Shown: positions 39,300-48,289 of the stretch, piece after piece
Layout of the letters: the number at the start of each line of letters is the position of its first letter
How positions within the stretch are numbered: the stretch's first letter is position 1
DNA from: Meiothermus granaticius NBRC 107808
GTDB taxonomy: Bacteria; Deinococcota; Deinococci; Deinococcales; Thermaceae
Assembly: GCF_003574355.1 (NCBI RefSeq)
Contig: NZ_QWLB01000008.1
Span: forward strand, 1 to 64,000
Direction of reading: 5' to 3'
DNA: 64,000 bases
Notes under the pieces: generated by a model
What the model saw: only the letters and a program-made list of their open reading frames with translations
Told to the model about the DNA's origin: nothing
The model's database searches: none
Position numbers and translations under genes: made by a program

Positions 39300-40730
39300 T
39301 TAGTTCCCGCTCCCCCACCGCTCACGCTCCCGCTCGATGGGGGCGCTGTAGCTCTCCTCACCCCGAGCAATCTTGCGCCGCCCCGCCAATCCCTCGAGCA
39401 CAAACTCCCCTGCGGCCACCAGGGCCTCCGGCGAGGGGTCTGGCTCCAGTCGCTGGGCGGCTGCAATCAACCCTGGGACCTTTTCCATCTCCCTGAGCAC
39501 ACTCTTGGCCGGGCCTTCAGGTAGGCTCAGGAGCTGCCCGGAGGCAAAGTAATCGGTGATAGGGTCAGTATGCAGCCCTCGGCTACGCTCACCGTAAGCT
39601 ATCCCGAAGGCTTTGAGCAGCAGGTCTCGGGCCACCCGGTCGGCGCCCTGCAGCTCGCCCTCATACTCCAGCTCCACCTTGCCGGTAATGGCCGGAAGGG
39701 CAAAGTAGAGGTCCATCGGGCGGGCCACTGCCCGGTCACCGTACTTGAGGGCCCGGCGTTCGGCATTGGAGGTCACCAGTTCGATCAGGCTGATGCTGAG
39801 GCGCTGGCTTACCCCGGAAGTCTTGTCCACCCGCTTATCCTCCCGGGCCACAAAGGCCACCGCCTCGGTGGCCTCGGCCACATAAGCCGGCATGTACAGG
39901 CCCTCTTCGCGGGCGATCCAGGCCTCCTGCTGGGTGATGCTGAGGCCCTCCTCGAGGGTCCGGGGGTAGTGGGTGCGAATCTCCGATCCGATCCGGTCTT
40001 TGAGCGGGGTGACGATCTTGCCCCGGGCGGTGTAGTCCTGGGGGTTGGCGGTAAACGCCAGCCATACATCGAGCTGAAGTCGCACCGGATACCCCCGAAT
40101 CTGCACGTCGCCTTCTTGCAGGATGTTGAAGAGGGCCACCTGCACCTTGGGGGCCAGGTCGGCCACCTCGTTGATGCCGAAGATGCCCCGGTTGGCCCTG
40201 GGCAGGAGGCCGTAGTGAACGGCCTCGAGGTCGGAGAGCCCGGTGCCCCGCTTGGCCGCCTTGATGGGGTCAATATCGCCCAGGAGGTCGGCCACGGTGG
40301 TATCGGGGGTAGCGAGCTTCTCCACGTAGCGCTCATCCCGTCCAATCCAGACGATCGGGGTGGCATCCCCCATCTCCTCCAAAAGGCGAAAGGCCTCCGC
40401 GGAGAGGGGGCGCAGCGGGTTATCGCGAATTTCAGTGGGCAGGGCCGGAATGGCCTCGTCTAGCAGCTCGGTGAGCTGACGCAGAATGCGGCTTTTGGCC
40501 TGACCCCGCAACCCCAGCAGGATGAAGTTATGCCGGGCCAGAATGGCGTTGGTCAGGCTAGGGATCACCGAGTCGTCGTAGCTTTGAATACCGGGGAAGA
40601 GCCGTTCGCCTCTGCGCAGCTTGGCGATGAGATTTTCTCGCGCCTCGTCCTTGACGCTGCGGAGCAGTTTCTCCATCGGGTAGGTGCGCTTGAGTTCGCC
40701 CAAAGTACGGGCGCGGTTGCTTTCGCTCAT
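39300..40730 (-). CDS. MoxR/RavA-type AAA+ ATPase (Mg-chelatase-like)
   Basis: A 476-residue AAA+ protein. The Walker A variant GLRGQAKSR (G-x-x-G-x-A-K-S, as in MoxR/RavA) is followed by Walker B in RGIFGINEVADLAPKVQ, sensor-1 AFTANPQDYTARG and the downstream arginine-rich region KDRIGSEIRTHYP. A long N-terminal lead (about 60 residues) and a helical C-terminal part complete it. It probably powers remodelling by the VWA protein of the same operon. The ATG lies 6 nt after TAAAGT (plus 40737-40742), indicating a leaderless operon mRNA. Confidence 0.9.
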   Translation of the reverse strand: MSESNRARTLGELKRTYPMEKLLRSVKDEARENLIAKLRRGERLFPGIQSYDDSVIPSLTNAILARHNFILLGLRGQAKSRILRQLTELLDEAIPALPTEIRDNPLRPLSAEAFRLLEEMGDATPIVWIGRDERYVEKLATPDTTVADLLGDIDPIKAAKRGTGLSDLEAVHYGLLPRANRGIFGINEVADLAPKVQVALFNILQEGDVQIRGYPVRLQLDVWLAFTANPQDYTARGKIVTPLKDRIGSEIRTHYPRTLEEGLSITQQEAWIAREEGLYMPAYVAEATEAVAFVAREDKRVDKTSGVSQRLSISLIELVTSNAERRALKYGDRAVARPMDLYFALPAITGKVELEYEGELQGADRVARDLLLKAFGIAYGERSRGLHTDPITDYFASGQLLSLPEGPAKSVLREMEKVPGLIAAAQRLEPDPSPEALVAAGEFVLEGLAGRRKIARGEESYSAPIERERERWGSGN

Positions 40731-40905
40731 GTGACCACTTTACGCACGAACCTCTCGAGGCATGTGTAAACCAGAGGGCATTTGGGGCTGGATGGGCTTC
40801 CAAAGCGCAAAAGAAGGCCTTTGCACAACCTTCATAAAACCCACCCTACCCCTTCACATCCCAGGTTCAGCCTAGACTCAAATGGTAACCGATACACTAA
40901 CTCTT

Positions 40906-41580
40906 GTGGCGTTGGTGTTGGTGGTTGAAGACGAGCCGGAAATCGCCGAGATTTTGGAGAGCTACCTGCGCCGCGATGGGTACCGCACCGAGCGAGCAGG
41001 GGATGGCAAAACTGCCCTCAACCTCTACCGGGCGGCCCAGCCCGATCTGGTGCTCTTAGACCTCATGCTGCCGGAGCTGGATGGGCTCGAGGTGCTGCGC
41101 CGCATCCGCAGCGAGGGCAACACCCCGGTCATCCTGGTCACGGCCCGGGCCGAGGATCTGGACAAGCTGCTGGGGCTGGAGCTGGGGGCCGATGACTACG
41201 TGACCAAACCCTTCAGCCCGCGCGAGGTGGTGGCCCGGGTCAAGGCGGTGCTGCGGCGGAGCGGTGGGGGGGAGTCGGCCCGGGCCATCCTGCGCTGTGG
41301 GCCGCTCGAGGTGGACCCTGAAAAGGTGGTGGCCAGGGTGAACCACGAGCGCCTGGACCTGACCCCCACCGAGTTTCGACTGCTGGAAACCCTGGCCCAG
41401 GCTCCGGGCAAAGCCTTCAGCCGGGCCGAGCTGTTGGAGGCCGCCCTGCCCGAGTCGAATGCCCTGGAGCGGGTGGTGGATGTGCACCTCAAAAACCTGC
41501 GCAAAAAGCTTGAAGCCGCCGGAGCCTCCAGCCTGCTCGAGACCGTGCGGGGGGTGGGCTACCGCCTGTGGGTGGAGTAG
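40906..41580 (+). CDS. OmpR/PhoB-family response regulator (first two-component system)
   Basis: A 224-residue regulator. The receiver domain (1-118) has the acidic pair VVEDEPE, the phospho-acceptor Asp in DLVLLDLMLPELDG, VTARAED and the lysine in YVTKPF. The winged helix follows (LTPTEFRLLETLAQAPGKAF...VVDVHLKNLRKKLE...RGVGYRL). GTG 40906 is 7 nt after TACACT (40893-40898), whereas the ATG eight codons upstream would put that box inside the gene. It is divergent from moxR, and its kinase follows after 16 bp. Confidence 0.95.
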   Translation: MALVLVVEDEPEIAEILESYLRRDGYRTERAGDGKTALNLYRAAQPDLVLLDLMLPELDGLEVLRRIRSEGNTPVILVTARAEDLDKLLGLELGADDYVTKPFSPREVVARVKAVLRRSGGGESARAILRCGPLEVDPEKVVARVNHERLDLTPTEFRLLETLAQAPGKAFSRAELLEAALPESNALERVVDVHLKNLRKKLEAAGASSLLETVRGVGYRLWVE

Positions 41581-41596
41581 GCCCTAAGCCTGGTTT

Positions 41597-42889
41597 ATGA
41601 AATGGTGGAATCGGCTCGAGGTGCGCCTGACCCTGTTGATGGTCTCTGTGGCGCTCCTGACCAACTTGATCACGTATGGGGTGACCTACTACTACAACCA
41701 GCAGCGCTTCAAGGAGCTGCCCAGCGCGGTGCGTGAGTTCTTGCAGCGCGATGACCCCAAACCCCTGCCCCTCGATTTTTCAGTTCAGCTCAGCAAGCGC
41801 CTGAGCAGCGGGGAAAAGCTGGTGGTGCAGCTATTGCCGGCTGATCCTCATAGCGGCAGTCAGGTCATGCTCTTGCAGTCTTTGAGCAACCCCAACCAGC
41901 CGGTAGAGCAGGTCATCCCCGCCCCCAGGTCCTCCCGGGGGGGGAGTTTTCGATCCCGCCTGCAGCAAGGGTTATTGCTGGGGGCCGTGATCTCGGCGCT
42001 TTTGGGGATCTTGCTGGCCCTGGTCTTCGCCCGGCGCCTGGCCCGGCCCCTCGAGGCGGTTTCCAAGATCACCAACCGTCTGGCCCAGGGGGACCTCACC
42101 GCTCGCATCCCCGAGCCCCGCAGCCAGGACGAAACCGCGCTGCTGGCGCGAAACTTCAACCGTATGGCGGCTTCGCTGGAAGGCCTGGAGCAAGCCCGAA
42201 AGGCCATGATCGCCGATATCGCCCATGAGCTGCGTACCCCCCTCACAGTGATGCAGGGACGCCTCGAGGCCATCCAGGACGGGGTAGTGCCGCTCGAGAT
42301 GCTCGAGATCGACCGCTTGCACCACCAGACCCAGCTGCTCTCCCGCCTGGTCGAGGATCTGCGCACCCTTTCCCTGGCCGATACCGGAAAGCTAACCCTC
42401 CTCCGCCGCCCTTTGGATCTGGGCGAGGTCCTAGGGGCCATGAGCAGTTTCCAAGCCCAGGCTCAAAGCAAGGGCATTGCCCTGGAAACCCCGCTCCCCT
42501 CCAGGCCCCTCTGGGTGAACGCCGATCCCGACCGCATGGTGCAGGTCATCTCCAACCTGCTGACCAATGCCCTAACCCATACCCCCCCGGGGGGCACCAT
42601 TCGGCTTAGCGCAGGTCTGGAGGGAAATGAAGCCGTCCTGAAGGTGCAAGACAGCGGCCCCGGTATCCCCCCGGAGGCCCTGAACAAGATCTTCGACCGC
42701 TTCTACCGGGCCGAAGGCTCGCGCTCGAGGGCCACCGGGGGCAGCGGGCTGGGTCTGGCCATCGTCAAGGCCCTGGTGGAGCTGCACGGTGGGCGTGTGA
42801 ACGCCTTCAACCCCGCAAGCGGCGGGGCTGAATTTCAGGTCAGGCTGCCCCTCCTCCAGCAGGAGGGGGCTCAGGAAGGGAGCCGGTAG
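41597..42889 (+). CDS. Sensor histidine kinase (first two-component system)
   Basis: A 430-residue membrane kinase with TM helices near residues 10-28 and 124-146 framing a small external sensor of about 95 residues. A HAMP domain (RLARPLEAVSKITNRLAQGD) is followed by the H-box IADIAHELRTPLTVM, N-box NLLTNALTHTPPGG, G1 VQDSGPGIP and G2 GGSGLGLAIVKALV. BaeS-like in layout. The external domain carries no recognised sensor motif. It partners with the regulator 16 bp upstream. Confidence 0.95.
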   Translation: MKWWNRLEVRLTLLMVSVALLTNLITYGVTYYYNQQRFKELPSAVREFLQRDDPKPLPLDFSVQLSKRLSSGEKLVVQLLPADPHSGSQVMLLQSLSNPNQPVEQVIPAPRSSRGGSFRSRLQQGLLLGAVISALLGILLALVFARRLARPLEAVSKITNRLAQGDLTARIPEPRSQDETALLARNFNRMAASLEGLEQARKAMIADIAHELRTPLTVMQGRLEAIQDGVVPLEMLEIDRLHHQTQLLSRLVEDLRTLSLADTGKLTLLRRPLDLGEVLGAMSSFQAQAQSKGIALETPLPSRPLWVNADPDRMVQVISNLLTNALTHTPPGGTIRLSAGLEGNEAVLKVQDSGPGIPPEALNKIFDRFYRAEGSRSRATGGSGLGLAIVKALVELHGGRVNAFNPASGGAEFQVRLPLLQQEGAQEGSR

Positions 42890-42900
42890 AGGGGCGGCCT

Positions 42901-44247
42901 TCACCCCCCTGAGTCCCCCTCCACCGCGAGCCATACCTCGGCCCGCAGTCCATGGGGCGAATTGGGCTCCAGCCGGAGAAACCCTCCGTGGGCTTGAGCC
43001 ACCTGGGCAACCACGCTCAACCCCAGCCCATTCCCCGCCACGCGGTTTCCTGGGGCCCGGAAAAATGGCTCCGGGGCCCGCTCGAGGGCCTCGGGAGACA
43101 TCCCCGGCCCGGTATCGGTCACGCTCAGCAGCGCAAAGGCCCTCTTCGGATGGTCCGAAACCTTATAGGGGGGTTCGCACAGCTCGAGCCCCACCCGCAC
43201 CTCTGCTCCAGGGGCGTATTTCCTGGCGTTGCTGAGCAGGTTGCTCAGGGCTTGGCGCAGCAGGAGTGGGTCTGCGCTCAGCTCGAGACGCGCCGGCCCC
43301 TCGTAGGCGGCCCCCGCTTCCCCAGCCATCGCTCGAGCCAATGCCGCCAGGTCGCAGGCGATCCGCTGTGAGCGGCCCTCCCGGGCCAAGACCAGCAAGG
43401 CCTCACTCAAACGGGTCATCCGCTCGACCTCTTCCTCCACCACCGCTAAGGTCTCCTCGGAGGTGGCCTGACCGCTGGCATAGGAATCCAGTTGCAGCCG
43501 CATGGCCGCCAGCGGGGTGCGCAGTTCGTGAGCAGCGTTGCGGGTGAATTCGGTTTCCCGCCGCAAGAACGCCGACAGCCGGTCCATCATCTGATTAAAG
43601 GTCTGGCTGAGCTGGCGCAACTCACCCCCACCGACCTCCGGCACCCGCAGGGAAAGATCGGCGGAATGGGCCACCCGGGCGGTGGTCTCGAGCAGGTGTT
43701 GCAATGGGCGCAGGGCTGGGCCGCTCAACCCAAACGCCACCCCGGCCCCCAGCAAGGAAATCAAAAGAACCGTGAACAGCACGGTGGAGCGGTAGTTGGC
43801 CAGGCTGTTCTCGACCTGCTGAGACTGGAGCGCGGCTTGCAGGTAGGTACCGGGCCCGAGGCGCAAGCTGGCCACCCGCCAGCCCGAGTACGAGCGAATC
43901 TCCATCGGGCGGTCTGATCCCGGAGGTGGGGGGGCCGGCTCCAGCAGCGGTACCGTGCTGGGAAACTCCCCCCAGGCACGCAGCACCTCCCCATCCTGGA
44001 CCAGTCGGGCTCGAGCCACATACCCCTCCGGCCCCCGCCCGGCCCGCCCTCCCCGCCTCAGCCGGTCGTCCCCTTCGGAGCCCAGCCGCAAATCGGCCAG
44101 AAGCCGCCCCACATAGCTGCCTAGGTCGCGGTCGAGGTTGTAGAGCAGCAAGCGCCGAAAGCTCAGGTAACCAAACACCCCCTGGGCCAAGAGCGCCAGG
44201 GCGATGGTGACCGCGATGAACAGGGCCAGTCGGGCTCTTAGGGTCAT
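42901..44247 (-). CDS. Sensor histidine kinase (second two-component system)
   Basis: A 448-residue kinase of the QseC/TctE-like type. TM helices lie near residues 5-25 and 150-172 with an external domain between. HAMP-type linker, then H-box RNAAHELRTPLAAM, N-box NLLSNARKYAPGA, G1 VTDTGPGMS and G2 GNGLGLSVVAQVA. It overlaps its response regulator by 4 nt and ends 11 bp from the end of the first, convergent two-component system. Confidence 0.95.
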   Translation of the reverse strand: MTLRARLALFIAVTIALALLAQGVFGYLSFRRLLLYNLDRDLGSYVGRLLADLRLGSEGDDRLRRGGRAGRGPEGYVARARLVQDGEVLRAWGEFPSTVPLLEPAPPPPGSDRPMEIRSYSGWRVASLRLGPGTYLQAALQSQQVENSLANYRSTVLFTVLLISLLGAGVAFGLSGPALRPLQHLLETTARVAHSADLSLRVPEVGGGELRQLSQTFNQMMDRLSAFLRRETEFTRNAAHELRTPLAAMRLQLDSYASGQATSEETLAVVEEEVERMTRLSEALLVLAREGRSQRIACDLAALARAMAGEAGAAYEGPARLELSADPLLLRQALSNLLSNARKYAPGAEVRVGLELCEPPYKVSDHPKRAFALLSVTDTGPGMSPEALERAPEPFFRAPGNRVAGNGLGLSVVAQVAQAHGGFLRLEPNSPHGLRAEVWLAVEGDSGG

Positions 44248-44918
44248 GGGGCCTCGGTCTCCTCGAGCCCCAGCCGATACCCTCCGGGCACAGTGCGTAT
44301 GACCTCGGGGCCCAGCTTATTGCGCAGGTGGTGCACATACACCTTGACCACCCCAGGATCGGAGGCCTCACTGCCCCAGACCAAGTCGGTGAGCGCTTCA
44401 GGGCTGTACACCCGGCCCGGCGAGAGGGCCATGCGCTCCAAAACCGCGTACTCGCGGCTGCTCAGATCCACCCGGACTCCCCGCCAGCGCACGGTCCGCC
44501 CAGCCAAATCCAGCTCGAGTGGCCCCCGCACGATGCGGCTGGTCTTGACCTCGCTCACCCGCCGCAGCAAGGCCCGCACCCGGGCCAGCAGCTCCGGTAG
44601 GTCAAAGGGCTTGACCACGTAGTCGTCCCCGCCCTCATCGAGGCCCATTACCCGGTCCTCGAGGGCATCCCGGGCGGTCATGAACAGAATAGGCCCCTTG
44701 TACCCAGCCGCCCTCACCTCCCGGGCCAGGATGAACCCCCCATCCTCGCTCTCCGGCACCCGCACATCCAGCACCATCAGGTCCGGCTCCCCCTCCGCCA
44801 GAAGCTCCCGCGCTTGACCCAGATCGGCGGCGTGCTGAACGGTATGCCCCTGGGCTTCCAGGGCGCGCCGCACCGGTCGAGCGATGTTGGGTTCGTCCTC
44901 GAGCAGCAAGAGGCGCAT
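44244..44918 (-). CDS. OmpR/PhoB-family response regulator (second two-component system)
   Basis: A 224-residue protein with an N-terminal receiver (LLLEDEPNIARPVRRALEAQ, phospho-acceptor in LMVLDVRVPESEDGG, FMTARDALED, DDYVVKPFDLPEL) and a C-terminal winged helix (LSSREYAVLERMALSPGRVY...VVKVYVHHLRNKLG...RTVPGGYRLG). The ATG follows GGAGGA. It is divergent from an exported intradiol dioxygenase, with a palindrome between them, so the two may share control. Confidence 0.95.
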   Translation of the reverse strand: MRLLLLEDEPNIARPVRRALEAQGHTVQHAADLGQARELLAEGEPDLMVLDVRVPESEDGGFILAREVRAAGYKGPILFMTARDALEDRVMGLDEGGDDYVVKPFDLPELLARVRALLRRVSEVKTSRIVRGPLELDLAGRTVRWRGVRVDLSSREYAVLERMALSPGRVYSPEALTDLVWGSEASDPGVVKVYVHHLRNKLGPEVIRTVPGGYRLGLEETEAP

Positions 44919-44942
44919 CGGCGATATCCTCCCCCCTTCAGG

Positions 44943-44956
44943 TTACCGCGCGGTTA
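44943..44956. promoter_or_regulatory. Near-palindrome TTACCGCGCGGTTA in the divergent region
   Basis: A 14-bp near-perfect palindrome 24 bp before the second response regulator and about 90 bp before the dioxygenase gene. The position suits an operator, but OmpR-type regulators usually prefer direct repeats, so the binder is unclear. Confidence 0.35.
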
Positions 44957-45044
44957 TAGGGTCCTCATCCTTTATACCCAGCAAAGCCGCAAACTGGGAA
45001 TCTCGCCCTCCGACAACCGAATCCCCTTCCCAAGGAGCGTCTGT

Positions 45045-45752
45045 ATGGATAACGATGATCATAGGGTAGGCCAGTTGCTCAGCCGCCGCAGCGCCCTGCG
45101 CGTGCTGGGTGGAGCCGCGCTGGGAACCGGCTGGCTGACGGGGTCGGGCTCTAAAGCCCAATCCAGCCTCCCTTCCTGCGTGGTGCGCCCAGCCCTGATG
45201 GAGGGCCCGTTCTTTGTGGACGAGAAGCTAAATCGCTCCGATGTTCGGTCGGATAGCCACAGTGGCGAGGTTAGGCCAGGGGTTCCCCTGGTCCTGACCT
45301 TTTGGGTCTCCCAGGTCCGCCCTGGGGCCTGCAGCCCGCTCCCAGGGGTGATGGTGGATATCTGGCACTGCGACGCGCTCGGAGCCTATTCCGGGGTGGA
45401 GGCCAACCGCACGGTAGGTCAGGACTTCCTGCGGGGATATCAAGTTACCGCCCAGGACGGTGGGGCCAAGTTCACCGCCATTTACCCCGGCTGGTATCCA
45501 GGCCGTGCGGTCCATATTCATTTCAAGCTGCGCTATCGAGGCACGGAATTCACCTCACAGCTGTTCTTCCCGGAAGAGGTGACCGACCAGGTCCACGCCA
45601 CCCAACCCTATGCCCGCAAAGGCCCGCGCAACACCCCAAACGCCCGAGACAGCCTCTACCGCAACGGCGGCCACCAATTGCTCCTGAGCCTCCGGGGCAG
45701 CCCCAGCCAAGGCTATACGGCAGGATTCGATGTGGGCATGAACCTGGGTTGA
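45045..45752 (+). CDS. Exported intradiol ring-cleavage dioxygenase-like protein
   Basis: A 235-residue protein with a twin-arginine-type signal (SRRSALRVLGGAALGTGWLTG), implying export of a folded, metal-loaded enzyme. The core resembles protocatechuate 3,4-dioxygenase beta subunits: VMVDIWHCDALGAYSGV supplies the first Fe(III)-ligand tyrosine, and YPGWYPGRAVHIHFKL the second tyrosine and the His-x-His pair. Extracytoplasmic intradiol-like dioxygenases are common but rarely assigned a substrate. The ATG at 45045 follows AAGGAG; longer upstream frames run into the promoter region. Confidence 0.85.
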   Translation: MDNDDHRVGQLLSRRSALRVLGGAALGTGWLTGSGSKAQSSLPSCVVRPALMEGPFFVDEKLNRSDVRSDSHSGEVRPGVPLVLTFWVSQVRPGACSPLPGVMVDIWHCDALGAYSGVEANRTVGQDFLRGYQVTAQDGGAKFTAIYPGWYPGRAVHIHFKLRYRGTEFTSQLFFPEEVTDQVHATQPYARKGPRNTPNARDSLYRNGGHQLLLSLRGSPSQGYTAGFDVGMNLG

Positions 45753-45829
45753 GCCGCCAAGGCCCGAACAATCTTGTGTTTGCGGGTTTGCCTCCCGTAG
45801 ACTGAAAGCCCTTGCTTGAGGAGGAAGCC

Positions 45830-47119
45830 ATGGCCATCACCCGAAGCCGCACCGCAGAAGTGCTCGAGCGCCGCTCCAAGATCATCCCCCGGGGGGTTTC
45901 CCAGGTTCAACCCGTAGTGGTTGCCAAAGCCCTGGGAGGCAAAATTTGGGATATAGACGGCAAAGAATACCTTGACTGGATCGGTGGAATCGGCGTACTC
46001 AACGTGGGGCACAACCACCCTAAGGTTGTAAAAGCCGTGCAGGAGCAGGCTGGTCGGTTCATGCACACCTGCTTTCAGGCCGTGGCTTACGAGCCTTACA
46101 TCGAGCTGGCCGAACGGCTGTGCGCCACGGCACCGGGAGCGGGTGAGAAAAAAGCCTTCTTCGTGACCACCGGGGCCGAGGCCACCGAGAACGCCATCAA
46201 AATTGCCCGGCAGTACACCGGTCGGCCCGCGGTGATCGCGTTCAAGAACAGCTTCCACGGGCGCACCCTGATGGGCATGACCCTGACCGGCAAATCAAGC
46301 TACCGCCAGAACTTTGGCCCCTTTGCCCCAGAGGTGTACCACGCCCCCTATCCCTATGCCTATCGCGGCTGGGACACCAAGGCCGCTCTGGAAGGTCTGC
46401 AGGAGCTGTTCGATACCGAAGTGGCCCCGGACCGGGTGGCGGCCATCATCCTCGAGCCCCAGCTCGGCGAGGGGGGATTCATCCCGGCCCCGGCGGCTTT
46501 CCTGCGCTCGCTGCGCAACCTGACCAAAAAACACGGCATCGTCTTCATTGACGACGAGATCCAAACCGGGATCGGGCGGACCGGGAAGTTCTGGGCCATC
46601 GGGCACGCGGGGGTAGAGCCCGACCTGATCTGCTTTGCCAAGAGCATTGGGGGTGGGGTGCCCATTGCCGGCGTGCTGGGGAAAGCCGAGATCATGGACG
46701 CCCCGGCGGTAGGGGGGCTGGGCGGAACCTTCGCGGGGAACCCGCTGGCCTGCGCAGCCGGGCTGGCGGTATTGGAGATTTTCGAGGAGGAAGGGCTTTT
46801 AGAAAAAGGGCAGCACCTGGGCGAGGTGCTGCACGAGGGGTTCCAGCGGCTCCAGGCCCGCTTCCCCCAGATTGGAGATGTGCGGGGGCTAGGGCCGATG
46901 GCGGCCATCGAGCTCGTCAAGACCCCGGAGGGCAAGGAACCCGATGGGGCCCTCACCCAGAAAGTGATTGATGCGGCCCGAGAAGGCGGGTTGCTCCTGA
47001 TGAAGGCCGGGATGCACTACAACGTGATTCGCTGCCTGGTGCCCTTGGTAGCGGGCGAGGATGAGGTGCGCAGGGGCCTCGAGATCCTCGAGGGGGCCCT
47101 GGCCTCAGCGCTGGCCTGA
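45830..47119 (+). CDS. gabT: Class III aminotransferase, 4-aminobutyrate transaminase type
   Basis: A 429-residue PLP enzyme that moves an omega-amino group from GABA or a related diamine product to 2-oxoglutarate. Motifs: YLDWIGGIGVLNVGHNHP, FFVTTGAEATENAIKIAR, NSFHGRTLMGMTLTGKS, AAIILEPQLGEGG, FIDDEIQTGIGRTGKFWA and the PLP lysine in CFAKSIGGGVPIAG. The ATG lies behind GAGGAGG and a -10 box TAGACT (45798-45803). Next to potABCD, its role may be catabolism of putrescine-derived GABA; the substrate is inference. Confidence 0.9.
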   Translation: MAITRSRTAEVLERRSKIIPRGVSQVQPVVVAKALGGKIWDIDGKEYLDWIGGIGVLNVGHNHPKVVKAVQEQAGRFMHTCFQAVAYEPYIELAERLCATAPGAGEKKAFFVTTGAEATENAIKIARQYTGRPAVIAFKNSFHGRTLMGMTLTGKSSYRQNFGPFAPEVYHAPYPYAYRGWDTKAALEGLQELFDTEVAPDRVAAIILEPQLGEGGFIPAPAAFLRSLRNLTKKHGIVFIDDEIQTGIGRTGKFWAIGHAGVEPDLICFAKSIGGGVPIAGVLGKAEIMDAPAVGGLGGTFAGNPLACAAGLAVLEIFEEEGLLEKGQHLGEVLHEGFQRLQARFPQIGDVRGLGPMAAIELVKTPEGKEPDGALTQKVIDAAREGGLLLMKAGMHYNVIRCLVPLVAGEDEVRRGLEILEGALASALA

Positions 47120-47231
47120 ACTCGAGGGGGCTTTTCGGGCTGGAGTGGGGGTTGATTTTCCGCTTTCAGAAAGGCAAACCCCCCATCCCCTACCCTCTGG
47201 CTGAGCGTTTCTGGTAAGCTACCCGTCAACC

Positions 47232-48287
47232 ATGACGGTAGTTGCCGATGCGAAGCAGGTCGGCGGAACGCTCTCGGTGGAGCGCGTAGTCAAGCGCTTT
47301 GGAGAAGCCACCGCCCTGGGTGGGGTGAGCCTCGAGATCAAGGCGGGGGAGTTTTTCACCCTGCTGGGGCCCTCTGGCTGCGGCAAGACCACCCTGTTGC
47401 GGATCATCGCCGGGCTCGAGCTGCCCGACCAAGGCCGGATTGTGCTGCTGGGCAAGGATTTAACCGGTCTTCCCGCCAACCAGCGCCCGGTGAACACGGT
47501 GTTCCAGAGCTACGCCCTGTTTCCCCATCTCTCGGTGTATGAGAACATCGCTTTCGGCTTGCGCTCGCGGCGCATGGCCCCTGCCGAGGTCGAGCGGCGG
47601 GTAAAGTACGGCCTGGAGATCCTACAGCTGGAGAAGTTCGCGGCCCGCTTGCCCCACCAGCTCTCCGGCGGCCAAAAGCAGCGGGTAGCCCTGGCCCGGG
47701 CCCTGGTCAATGAACCTCAGGTTTTGCTTCTCGATGAGCCCATGAGCGCTCTGGACGCCAAACTTCGAGCCGAGGTGCAGATCCAGCTGCGCCGCTTGCA
47801 GCAGCAGCTGGGTCTGACCTTCATCCTGGTAACCCACGACCAGGACGAGGCCATGGCGGTCTCGGACCGCATCGCCCTGATGCGGGTAGGGCACCTGGAG
47901 CAGTCCGGCACGCCGGATGAGGTCTACGAGCACCCGCGCACACGGTTTGCGGCCGAGTTCCTGGGGGCCGCCAACCTGCTGCGGGGCAAGCGGGTTCCCG
48001 GGGGCCTCGAGGTCAGCTTTGGCCGGCTGATCCTGCCCCAAACCCCGGCCTGGGAGGAGGGCTCGGTCGCTATCCGGCCCGAGCGGGTGCAGTTGCGCGA
48101 CACCGAGCCCCGCCAAAACGGCCTTCGGGTGAGGGTGCGCGAGGCGGTGTATCGCGGGGCCTATCAAGAAGCCTGGCTCGAGCCCTGCGATCTGCGGATT
48201 CGCACCGGGCCGCACCCCGCGCTTCGGGTCGGTCAGGAGCTTTGGGCTGAGCTTCCCCCCCAAGCCCTGGTGGTGCTCGAGGAGTAG
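47232..48287 (+). CDS. potA: Spermidine/putrescine ABC transporter ATPase
   Basis: A 351-residue ATPase. Walker [18 protein letters not shown]-loop [15 protein letters not shown], signature [15 protein letters not shown], Walker [12 protein letters not shown] and switch VTHDQDEAM are intact. The C-terminal TOBE-type regulatory domain starts near residue 240 ([13 protein letters not shown]...[12 protein letters not shown]). It heads an operon with potB, potC and potD. TAAGCT (47215-47220) lies 11 nt before the ATG and no ribosome-binding site is visible. Confidence 0.95.
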   Translation: MTVVADAKQVGGTLSVERVVKRFGEATALGGVSLEIKAGEFFTLLGPSGCGKTTLLRIIAGLELPDQGRIVLLGKDLTGLPANQRPVNTVFQSYALFPHLSVYENIAFGLRSRRMAPAEVERRVKYGLEILQLEKFAARLPHQLSGGQKQRVALARALVNEPQVLLLDEPMSALDAKLRAEVQIQLRRLQQQLGLTFILVTHDQDEAMAVSDRIALMRVGHLEQSGTPDEVYEHPRTRFAAEFLGAANLLRGKRVPGGLEVSFGRLILPQTPAWEEGSVAIRPERVQLRDTEPRQNGLRVRVREAVYRGAYQEAWLEPCDLRIRTGPHPALRVGQELWAELPPQALVVLEE

Positions 48288-48289
48288 CC

